A program made the position numbers and the translations under genes. The notes beneath the pieces are model-generated. The model had not been told where the DNA came from. It saw only the letters and a program-made list of their open reading frames with translations, and ran no database searches. DNA of 64,000 nt from Oricola nitratireducens (GTDB lineage Bacteria > Pseudomonadota > Alphaproteobacteria > Rhizobiales > Rhizobiaceae). This document shows positions 17,448 through 24,349 of this stretch, in pieces. Where the stretch lies: positions 18,100 to 82,099 of the forward strand of contig NZ_JACZCS010000026.1 in NCBI RefSeq assembly GCF_014904745.1, written 5' to 3'. Numbering within the stretch: position 1 is the stretch's first letter; each line of letters starts with the position of its first letter.

Positions 17448-18155
17448 ATGCGCTATGCTATTTACTACACGCCGCCCCGCGACCATCCGCTGACGCGCGC
17501 CGCATCGAGCTGGCTTGGGCGCGACGCGTTTTCCGGCCTGACGCTGCCGCATGCCGAGCGCACCGGACTGGCGCTCGGGGAAATCGCATATTTCACGGCG
17601 GTGCCGCGCCGCTACGGATTTCACGGGACGTTGAAGGCGCCGTTCCGGCTGGCCGACGGCGTCGGCGAGGCCGAATTGCTGGACATGGCCGAGAAATTCA
17701 GCCGCGAGGCCGAGCCAGTCGTCGTCCCGAAAGTGACGGTGGCGCGGTTGGGCGGGTTCTTCGCGATCGTTCCGGAAGAACCGAACCGGGCGCTGAACGA
17801 GTTCGCGGGGCAGGTGGTCGCCGTGTTCGACAAGCTGCGCGCGCCGCTGAGCGAAAAGGAGTTCGAGCGCCGCGACCCGGAAAAAATGTCGACATCGCAG
17901 CTGCGCAACCTGCAGAACTGGGGTTACCCCTACGTTTTCGACGATTTCCGTTTTCACATGACGCTGACGGGCCATGTCGAGCCCGCCGACCGTCCGCGCC
18001 TCGAGGCCGCGCTCGACCGGCATTTCCATGCCGTGATCGGCGAGCCGCTGGTGATCGACCACCTCGCGGTCTTCATCGAACGCGAGCAGGGGGCCCCGTT
18101 CGAGGTGCATTCGCTGTTTCCGATCGCCGCTGGCGGCAAACGCCGCTTCGCCTGA
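17448..18155 (+). CDS. DUF1045 protein, 2H phosphoesterase-like, phosphonate-operon type
   Basis: A 235-residue cytoplasmic protein with two HxT motifs, FHGTL (His59-Gly-Thr61) and FHMTL (His170-Met-Thr172), the hallmark of the 2H phosphoesterase/RNA ligase-like superfamily. The start 'MRYAIYYTPP' and the segment 'RYGFHGTLKAPF' match the family described as a putative phosphonate metabolism protein. Members cleave cyclic phosphate esters, so a role on a cyclic intermediate of phosphonate use is possible; it is inferred. The nearby phnX supports the theme. Convergent with the small gene at 18166, with no clear terminator between. Confidence 0.83.
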   Translation: MRYAIYYTPPRDHPLTRAASSWLGRDAFSGLTLPHAERTGLALGEIAYFTAVPRRYGFHGTLKAPFRLADGVGEAELLDMAEKFSREAEPVVVPKVTVARLGGFFAIVPEEPNRALNEFAGQVVAVFDKLRAPLSEKEFERRDPEKMSTSQLRNLQNWGYPYVFDDFRFHMTLTGHVEPADRPRLEAALDRHFHAVIGEPLVIDHLAVFIEREQGAPFEVHSLFPIAAGGKRRFA

Positions 18156-18165
18156 GGCCGGACGT

Positions 18166-18411
18166 TCAGAGGCGGCCGTGGCGCCGCAAGACGGCCGCGT
18201 AGCGCTCGGCCTCGGGCGCACCCTGTTCCAGCGCGAAAATATAGGCCTGGGTATAGAAGAAACAGGCCGAGGCGATGTCGCCGTCTTCCGCGAACCGGTC
18301 CGCGGCTTCGCCGTAGAGGCCGGCCAGGCGCATCCCGTCACCGGCCTCGTGGGCGGCAATGACCGCGCCATTGAGGCGGTCGAGCGGCTGCGCGGGCCCC
18401 GGCAACGGCAT
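18166..18411 (-). CDS. Small helical protein coupled to the Rieske oxygenase gene
   Basis: An 81-residue protein starting MPLPGPAQPLDRLNG. It looks like two or three antiparallel helices with TPR-like spacing ('LAGLYGEAADRFAEDGDIASACFFYTQAY' pattern of Ala/Tyr), without signal peptide or metal ligands. It begins 8 bases after the oxygenase stop, so it is co-transcribed. In-frame GTG codons at 18414 and 18423 are alternatives, the latter overlapping the upstream stop. I do not recognise the family; a chaperone or accessory role for the oxygenase is a guess from the gene arrangement. Confidence 0.65.
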   Translation of the reverse strand: MPLPGPAQPLDRLNGAVIAAHEAGDGMRLAGLYGEAADRFAEDGDIASACFFYTQAYIFALEQGAPEAERYAAVLRRHGRL

Positions 18412-18419
18412 CACCGACG

Positions 18420-19571
18420 TCACCGCGCCAACTGCGTCGCGATCCAGTGGTGGAACATGTGCGTCGGGCTGTCCATGGCCGGCGAGAAGCGGCCGCCGTC
18501 GAAATGGACCGCGTTGCGTCCTTCCTGCATGCCCTCGACCACGAAGATGTCCTCCTCGAAGACGACTCTCCACTGCGCTGTGTTCTTCGCGCGCAGCGCG
18601 GCGCGTTCGGGGCCGGTGGAACTCTCGTCGTGATAGTAGATCTCGACATGCTCGACCGTGCTGGCATTATCCCGCGGTTCGAGGATGATGGCGAAGGAAT
18701 GGTCGCGGTGCACGCCGAACAGAACGTTGGGATAAAGCGCGATATATTCGGCGGCCGTGTCCCATTTTTCGCCGAGCCCCGGCGCATCGGCGAAGGTTTC
18801 ATTCTCGTCGCCGCGCAGCTGGCGGTAAACCAGCGTTCCCTGGCCTGAAAAAGCACCCGGTTCCTCGATATGGTAATGATCCTCGAGGCGCGAATAGCTG
18901 TTCAGGCCGGGATGCACCCAGGGCAGGTGGTAGCTCTCGCAATAATTCTCGACGGCGAGTTTCCAGTTGGTCGCGACCTCGAGTTTGAAGCTCGAATCGG
19001 CGCCGGAATGGAGCAGGGGGCGATCGAATTCGCGCCAGCGCGCGAGCATCTTTTCATGCGCTTCCTCGAAGGGCGGGGCGTCGCCGGAAATATTGACGAA
19101 GACGACGTCGCGCCAGACATGGGACCGGACCTCGATCAGGCCGAGCGCGTCGCGGTCGATCGCCGCGTGGGTGTTGTGGCCGGGACCGCCGACATGCGGC
19201 GTCGCCTTGAGCGCGCCGTCGAGGTCGTAGCACCAGGAATGGTAGGGACAGCGGATGGCGCCGCGGATGCGGCCCGGCTCGCGGACGAGGATCATGCCGC
19301 GATGGCGGCAGATGTTCTGGAAGACGCGCAGCTTGCCGTCGCGGCCGCGAATGACCACCAGCGGCTGGCCGAGAAAGGTGAGCGGCATGGCGTCGCCATT
19401 TTCCGGCACGTCCTTGGCGAAGCCGATGGCCGCCCAGTTGTCGAAAAAGACGCGCTCCTTTTCTGCCTCGAAACATTGCCGGTCGGTGTAATACCGGTTC
19501 GACAGGCCGTTCGCTGTCGCGACCGGTTCCATGACACGCGCCAGATCCTCATCCACCAAACGTTGTTCCAT
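18420..19571 (-). CDS. Rieske-type ring-hydroxylating/demethylating oxygenase, alpha subunit
   Basis: A 383-residue oxygenase component. The Rieske [2Fe-2S] ligands are Cys88-X-His90 (CRHRG) and Cys108-X2-His111 (CPYHSW). The mononuclear iron site is 'NYCESYHLPWVHP' with His214 and His219; the third ligand Asp is probably in the C-terminal 'EEDIFVVEGMQ'. The size and the single-subunit style fit the group that demethylates quaternary amines (glycine betaine, carnitine, stachydrine) as well as aromatic-acid oxygenases, and the substrate is unknown. No reductase gene is adjacent. GGTGGAGG lies six bases before the ATG. Confidence 0.88.
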   Translation of the reverse strand: MEQRLVDEDLARVMEPVATANGLSNRYYTDRQCFEAEKERVFFDNWAAIGFAKDVPENGDAMPLTFLGQPLVVIRGRDGKLRVFQNICRHRGMILVREPGRIRGAIRCPYHSWCYDLDGALKATPHVGGPGHNTHAAIDRDALGLIEVRSHVWRDVVFVNISGDAPPFEEAHEKMLARWREFDRPLLHSGADSSFKLEVATNWKLAVENYCESYHLPWVHPGLNSYSRLEDHYHIEEPGAFSGQGTLVYRQLRGDENETFADAPGLGEKWDTAAEYIALYPNVLFGVHRDHSFAIILEPRDNASTVEHVEIYYHDESSTGPERAALRAKNTAQWRVVFEEDIFVVEGMQEGRNAVHFDGGRFSPAMDSPTHMFHHWIATQLAR

Positions 19572-19688
19572 CGTGAGCCTCCACCCGGGTCGACAGATTG
19601 TCCGTAACAGTGATTTTGAGCGGGCAGGGACGCTTTGCCCATGCGGATTTGAGAAATCGGCAGGTCCATTCGCGACGCCGTGACGCGA

Positions 19689-19717
19689 TTGACGTTAAAA
19701 CCTGTTTGTCATACTCC
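19689..19717 (+). promoter_or_regulatory. Possible promoter of the iron permease gene
   Basis: TTGACG at 19689-19694 is followed 17 bases later by TACTCC (19712-19717). The -35 matches well but the -10 is poor, so this is a weak proposal. It lies about 40 bases before the GTG start of the permease gene. Confidence 0.3.
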
Positions 19718-19758
19718 ACTTTCCTTATCGTTTCGAAACCGGGCTCCTGGCGCCTTCT

Positions 19759-21426
19759 GTGACGCATTTTCCACTCAAAACCCTCGCATGGATCGGCGCG
19801 GGACTGTGCATCATCCCGATCGCCGCCGTCGGCATTGCAGCGGCGGGCGGGACGTTCGACACGTGGTTCCGGCTGTGGGACACGGTCCTGCCGCGTTACA
19901 TCTGGAACACGGTGCAGCTTGCCTTCTATGTCGGGATAGGCACGGCGGCGACGGGAACGGGGGCGGCCTGGCTGGTCACGATGTGCCGCTTTCCCGGCAG
20001 CCGCATCCTCGAAATCGTGCTGGCGCTGCCGCTGGCCTTCCCGGCCTATGTGCTGGCCTATGCCTATACCGACCTGCTCGATCATCCGGGGCCGGTGCAA
20101 TCGACGCTGAGGGCCGTCACCGGCTGGGGACCGCGCGACTACTGGTTTCCCGAGATCCGCTCGCTCGGCGGCGCTGCGCTGATGCTGATCTTCGTGCTCT
20201 ATCCCTATGTCTTTCTGCTGGCACGGGCGGCGTTCCTGCGGCAGTCTCCCACAGCCTATTTCGCGGCGCGCACGATGGGACACGGACCCTGGAGCGCCTT
20301 TTTCCGGGTCAGCCTGCCGGTCGCGCGGCCGGCAATCGCCGGCGGCACGATCCTCGCCATGATGGAGGCCATCGCCGACTTCGGCACCGTGGCGCATTTC
20401 GGCGTGCAGACCTTCGCCACCGGCATCTACCAGGCATGGTTCTCGATGGGAGACCGTCCGGCCGCCTCGCAGCTCGCATTCTGCCTGATGCTGGCGGCGC
20501 TGTTTCTGGTCGCGCTCGAATCGAGGCAGCGCGGCGGGGCGAAACACCACCAGGCGGGCAACCGCATCGAGGCGATGACCCCGCATTTTCTGTCCGGCTG
20601 GCGGGCGGCGGCGGCGATCCTCGCCTGCCTGATTCCGGTTGCGGCCGGCTTCGTCATTCCGCTGGTCACGCTGCTCGAAATGGCGGTGCGGTCCGGGCAG
20701 AACCCGTTCGCGCCGCGCTATCTCGATTTCGTCCAGAATTCCCTGATCCTGGCCTCCGTCGCCGCGGTACTGACGGTGATCGGCGCCGTGATCGTTGGCT
20801 ACCGGATGCGGCTTGCGCCGGGCAAGGCGGCGATGATCACCAAGACCCTGTCGGGTATCGGCTACGCGCTGCCGGGCTCCGTCATCGCGGTCGGGTTGCT
20901 GGTGCCCTTCGCGCGGCTCGACAATACGATCGACGCCTTCATGCGCGCGCATTTCGACATCTCGACCGGGCTGCTCTTCACCGGCTCCATCGCGCTTCTG
21001 GTGATGACCTATATCGTGCGCTTCATGGCGGCCGCCTTGTCGGCCTTCGATACCGGCATCAGCCAGATCAGGCCGAATGTCGACGCGGTGGCGCGCACGC
21101 TCGGTTCCGGCACGCTCAACATGCTTTTGAAAGTGCATTTGCCGCTGATGCGGGCGAGCCTGCTGACCGCCTTGCTGATCGTTTTCGTCGATACGATGAA
21201 GGAACTGCCGGCAACGCTTATCCTCAGGCCGTTCAATTTCGACACGCTGGCGGTGCAGGCGCACCGGCTGGCCTCCGACGAGCGGCTGGCGCAGGCGGCG
21301 GTGCCGTCGCTGGTGATCGTCGCCTTCGGGCTGCTGCCGGTCATCATCCTGTGCCGGACGATTGCGCGTACGCAGCAAACCCGCGAGGCGGTGGAGATCG
21401 AGGGGCTGGTGCCGCTGGAGGCATGA
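19759..21426 (+). CDS. fbpB: Ferric iron ABC transporter permease (FbpB/SfuB type)
   Basis: A 555-residue inner-membrane protein with about 12 membrane segments, built as two permease halves. Both ATPase-docking loops are clear: 'GHGPWSAFFRVSLPVARPAIAGG' style in the first half (about 174-195) and 'GSGTLNMLLKVHLPLMRASL' in the second (about 450-470). This duplicated form is the hallmark of Fe3+ (FbpB) importers. GTG start at 19759; the ribosome binding site is weak and no better start exists upstream. It faces the binding-protein gene across a shared terminator, and no ATPase gene (fbpC) accompanies either. Confidence 0.88.
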   Translation: MTHFPLKTLAWIGAGLCIIPIAAVGIAAAGGTFDTWFRLWDTVLPRYIWNTVQLAFYVGIGTAATGTGAAWLVTMCRFPGSRILEIVLALPLAFPAYVLAYAYTDLLDHPGPVQSTLRAVTGWGPRDYWFPEIRSLGGAALMLIFVLYPYVFLLARAAFLRQSPTAYFAARTMGHGPWSAFFRVSLPVARPAIAGGTILAMMEAIADFGTVAHFGVQTFATGIYQAWFSMGDRPAASQLAFCLMLAALFLVALESRQRGGAKHHQAGNRIEAMTPHFLSGWRAAAAILACLIPVAAGFVIPLVTLLEMAVRSGQNPFAPRYLDFVQNSLILASVAAVLTVIGAVIVGYRMRLAPGKAAMITKTLSGIGYALPGSVIAVGLLVPFARLDNTIDAFMRAHFDISTGLLFTGSIALLVMTYIVRFMAAALSAFDTGISQIRPNVDAVARTLGSGTLNMLLKVHLPLMRASLLTALLIVFVDTMKELPATLILRPFNFDTLAVQAHRLASDERLAQAAVPSLVIVAFGLLPVIILCRTIARTQQTREAVEIEGLVPLEA

Positions 21427-21427
21427 A

Positions 21428-21451
21428 AAAGCCCGGCCGAAGCCGGGCTTT
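21428..21451. terminator. Bidirectional terminator between fbpB and fbpA
   Basis: A perfect 10-bp stem (AAAGCCCGGC at 21428-21437 and GCCGGGCTTT at 21442-21451) with a CGAA loop. A-run on one side and T-run on the other allow it to work for both convergent genes; it begins one base after the fbpB stop. Confidence 0.88.
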
Positions 21452-21475
21452 GCGTTTCGGCGATGCGTGTCGCGA

Positions 21476-22504
21476 TTACCTGAAGCCGATCGCATTGAAG
21501 ATGTTCTGGGCCTCGGCCTGGTACTCGCCGAGCGCGGCGAGGTTCAGGTCGTCGCGCTTGAACTTGCCCAGCTTGACGACCGCCGCCGACATGGCGACGC
21601 CATCGACGACGGGATATTCGTCGTTGCCGGACGCGAAATATTCCTGCGCCGAATCCGAGGCGAGATATTCGAGGAACTTGACCGCATTTTCTCGGTTGGG
21701 CGCGTTTTTGAGAACGCCGGCCGCCGAAACGTTGACATGCGCGCCGCGGCCGTCCTGGTCCGGGAAGACCCAGCCGATCTCGTCGGTATGGCCGCTGACG
21801 CCGTCCACCTGGGAATGCAGGGTGCGGGCGAAATAATAGGTGTTGGCGACGGCGATGTCGCATTCGCCCGAAACGATACCGGCGAGCTGGTCGATGTCGC
21901 CGCCCTGCGGCTGGCGGGCGAGGTTGTTCTTCAGGCCCTCAGCCCAGGCCTTGGCCTTTTCGGGGCCTTCCTCGGCGATGCGCGAGGCGAGCAGGGACAG
22001 GTTGTAGATGTCGAGGCCGGAGCGGATGCAGATCTGGCCCTTGTATTTCGGGTCGGCGAGTTCGTCATAGGTCTGCGGCGGCTCCTTCACGCGGTCCTTG
22101 GCGTAAAAGATGATGCGGGCGCGGGTCGAAAAGCCGAACCAGAGATTGTCCGGGTGCCGCAGCGCCGCGGGAATGCGCTTTTCCAGGAAGTCGCTGTTGA
22201 CCGGCGACAGCAGGCCGGCGTCGGCGGCGCGCCAGATGCGGCCGGCATCGACGGTGATCAGCACGTCGGCGGGGCTGTTCTTGCCTTCCGCCTTGAGACG
22301 TTCGATCAGTTCGTCGGCATTGCCCTCGATCCGGTTGACCTGGATGCCGGTCTGTTTCTCGAAATCGGAATAAAGCCGCTCGTCCGTGTCGTAGTGGCGC
22401 GACGAATAGAGATTGACTTCGCCGTCGGCGCGAGCCGCCGATACAATCGGAAACGCCACAGTCGCTGAGAGGAGGGCTGTGACGACGCGCATGCGCAGGG
22501 TCAT
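21476..22504 (-). CDS. fbpA: Periplasmic ferric iron-binding protein (FbpA/AfuA type)
   Basis: A 342-residue periplasmic receptor for ferric iron. The signal peptide ends near residue 26 (VSAARA/DG). The mature start 'EVNLYSSRHYDTDERLYSDFEKQTGI' contains the His/Tyr that bind iron in this family, and 'ANTYYFARTL' supplies the paired tyrosines. 'ADVLITVDAGRIWRAADAGLL' is likewise typical of FutA/AfuA proteins. It is transcribed away from rirA, and its leader holds a TGA-N9-TCA element that may be the RirA operator, so iron-repressed expression is likely. Confidence 0.9.
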   Translation of the reverse strand: MTLRMRVVTALLSATVAFPIVSAARADGEVNLYSSRHYDTDERLYSDFEKQTGIQVNRIEGNADELIERLKAEGKNSPADVLITVDAGRIWRAADAGLLSPVNSDFLEKRIPAALRHPDNLWFGFSTRARIIFYAKDRVKEPPQTYDELADPKYKGQICIRSGLDIYNLSLLASRIAEEGPEKAKAWAEGLKNNLARQPQGGDIDQLAGIVSGECDIAVANTYYFARTLHSQVDGVSGHTDEIGWVFPDQDGRGAHVNVSAAGVLKNAPNRENAVKFLEYLASDSAQEYFASGNDEYPVVDGVAMSAAVVKLGKFKRDDLNLAALGEYQAEAQNIFNAIGFR

Positions 22505-22530
22505 GGATGGCTCCCGTTTATCGTTGTTAA

Positions 22531-22547
22531 CCTGACTGTCAGGCTCA
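22531..22547. promoter_or_regulatory. Candidate iron-responsive operator (TGA-N9-TCA) in the fbpA leader
   Basis: CCTGAC-T-GTCAGG (22531-22543) is a 13-bp perfect palindrome. Overlapping it, TGA at 22533 and TCA at 22545-22547 are nine bases apart, the spacing reported for rhizobial RirA operators. It lies 27 bases before the fbpA start codon, where bound repressor would block transcription. Confidence 0.45.
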
Positions 22548-22588
22548 TGTTTACCTGATAAAATCGCCCCGGACTGTCAAGAAAAAAG

Positions 22589-22626
22589 TTGACAAATTTG
22601 GTTTGGTTATCTGGAATGATTCCAAA
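22589..22626 (+). promoter_or_regulatory. rirA promoter with overlapping ICE-like palindrome
   Basis: TTGACA (22589-22594), a 17-base spacer and TGGAAT (22612-22617) form a good sigma-70-type promoter 44 bases before the rirA ATG. The -10 is embedded in a 13-bp palindrome TGGAAT-G-ATTCCA (22612-22624). The 17-mer at 22610-22626 agrees with 11 of 14 defined positions of the Irr box TTTAGAA-N3-TTCTAAA, so repression of rirA by Irr (or autoregulation) is plausible. Confidence 0.6.
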
Positions 22627-22660
22627 CTAGCGGCTATATAGGTCTGAACGGAGACGATTC

Positions 22661-23122
22661 ATGCGCCTGACCAAACAGACAAACTATGCCGTCCGCATCC
22701 TGATGTACTGCACGGCCAATGCCGGTCATCTAAGCCGGGTGGCGGAGATCGCCCGGGCCTATGGCGTGTCGGAACCGTTCCTGTTCAAGATCCTGCAGCC
22801 GCTGACCGAAGGCGGGCTGATCGAGACCGTGCGCGGCCGCAATGGCGGCATCCGGCTCGGCCGCGACGCCTCCGACATCACGCTTCTCGACGTGGTCCGG
22901 CTGACCGAGGACAATTTCAGCATGGCCGAGTGTTTCGACCGCGACGACACGGGTTGTCCGCTGGTGGAAACCTGCCGGCTTTCTTCGGCGCTGCGCGAGG
23001 CGCTGGGCGCGTTCTTCGGCGTACTTGCGAAATACTCGATCGCCGACCTCGCGCGCCCCAGCGACAATATCGGCATGCTGCTCGGGCTCGATCCGCTCGA
23101 AGTCCCGATCGTCGCGCACTGA
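22661..23122 (+). CDS. rirA: Rrf2-family iron-responsive regulator RirA
   Basis: A 153-residue DNA-binding Fe-S protein that represses iron-uptake genes when iron is plentiful. The N-terminus 'MRLTKQTNYAVRILMYC' and the winged helix through 'ETVRGRNGGIRLG' are very close to rhizobial RirA. The three cluster cysteines are Cys91, Cys99 and Cys105 (ECFDRDDTGCPLVETC), at the positions known for RirA. The general Rrf2 alternatives IscR and NsrR have different spacing. It is divergent from fbpA, which is a probable target. Confidence 0.95.
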   Translation: MRLTKQTNYAVRILMYCTANAGHLSRVAEIARAYGVSEPFLFKILQPLTEGGLIETVRGRNGGIRLGRDASDITLLDVVRLTEDNFSMAECFDRDDTGCPLVETCRLSSALREALGAFFGVLAKYSIADLARPSDNIGMLLGLDPLEVPIVAH

Positions 23123-23293
23123 TCATCCCTTTATCCGGCGTTGAATCTTAACGTGGCGGGCTAAAAGCGCGCCGCGTCAATGTTTTTCGTGACTCGCCGA
23201 AGGCCGACGCAATATGATTTCCGCGATCGTCCGGCACTGCCGCCGGCGCCGATACCTGTCAGTAAACGAGTCATGCAGCGGAGGCCTGTCACC

Positions 23294-24301
23294 ATGAGCC
23301 GCAAAACGGAAAACGCGAAATCACGCCAATCGAAGACGCATATATCGCCTGTAAACGGGTTCCGTTCGAGAAGCGCGCGGATCGTCCGGCGCCTCAACCC
23401 GGTCTTGGCGCTCGCGCTTGCGCCCGGTTTCGCCTTCGCGGCGACGGTTCCCGTCCACGCGACCATCGACAACACGGCGACGGCGAGCGGCACCTATGGC
23501 GAACAGATGGTGCAGACGGATGCGGCGACACTCAATCTCGACGTCGAACCCGCCAAGGCTTCGCTGAGCGTGTCGTCTGTCGGCGTGCTCGATGTGACGG
23601 GCGGCGGGGAAAGCGATGCCGCCGATGGCGGCGACACGGTCTCGCTCTCGGTGACGGTCACCAACAGCGGCAATGTGACGGTGCGCAATGTTCACCCGGC
23701 GGATGCCGCATTCCTGGCGAATGGCGAGACCGGAACCGGCTCGCTTGCCGCCTTCGAGCCGGCATCGGCCGTTATCGAACCGGGCGGGTCGCAGCTGTTC
23801 ACGGCGCTCTACACGCTGAGTGCCGATGACGTCTACCGCGCCGCGGGCACGGAAGGCGGCATCACGGCAAGCATCGGTGCAAGCGGCGCCGTGGCCGCCG
23901 GCGCCGTCAACGCCGAGGCGGTGGCCGCGAAGGTGGACGTCGACGCCAATCCGCGGCTCGAAATCCGCAAGGATGCCGCCATCGCCAAGGGCGACGGCAA
24001 TACCGGCGAGGATCTCGAGGCGGGCGACCTGGTCACCTACACCTACACGGTCACCAATACCGGCAATGTCGCGATCAACGGCATCACGATCACCGACGAG
24101 CACGAGGGCACGGCGCTGGCTTCATCCGAGGTCACGAATTCGAGCGAGGGGCCGTTCGACGAGACGAAGAGTGTCGACGATCCGCTCGGCGTCAGCGCCG
24201 ACGAAAGCGTGAACGGTACATGGGACGTACTCGGCGCCGGCGGTGCGGTCACCTTCACCTTCAAGCACGTCGTCACCCAGGCGGAATTCGAGGCGCAGTA
24301 A
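23294..24301 (+). CDS. Secreted DUF11-type repeat protein, first of a tandem pair
   Basis: A 335-residue exported protein. It has a long basic N-terminus and a signal sequence with hydrophobic core 'PVLALALAPGFAFAA' (about 33-48). The mature part starts 'HATIDNTATASGTYGEQMVQTDAATL' and contains two Ig-like DUF11/DUF7507-type modules, shown by 'SLSVTVTNSGNVTVRN' and 'TYTYTVTNTGNVAINGITITDEH'. Such modules are found in large surface proteins of bacteria. ATG at 23294 has GGAGG nine bases upstream; an ORF start at 23180 would add 38 residues before the signal. It is followed 48 bases later by a paralogue. Function unknown; a surface or adhesive structure is a guess. Confidence 0.72.
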   Translation: MSRKTENAKSRQSKTHISPVNGFRSRSARIVRRLNPVLALALAPGFAFAATVPVHATIDNTATASGTYGEQMVQTDAATLNLDVEPAKASLSVSSVGVLDVTGGGESDAADGGDTVSLSVTVTNSGNVTVRNVHPADAAFLANGETGTGSLAAFEPASAVIEPGGSQLFTALYTLSADDVYRAAGTEGGITASIGASGAVAAGAVNAEAVAAKVDVDANPRLEIRKDAAIAKGDGNTGEDLEAGDLVTYTYTVTNTGNVAINGITITDEHEGTALASSEVTNSSEGPFDETKSVDDPLGVSADESVNGTWDVLGAGGAVTFTFKHVVTQAEFEAQ

Positions 24302-24349
24302 GCGGCGAACCGGATCCGGGATCATTTCGCCGTGCAGGTGCCATCCGCA

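Noticed and set aside
19549..21495. 648-codon antisense frame opposite fbpB
   Set aside because: Low-complexity Arg/Gln/His-rich composition and no motif; the sense strand encodes a clear permease.
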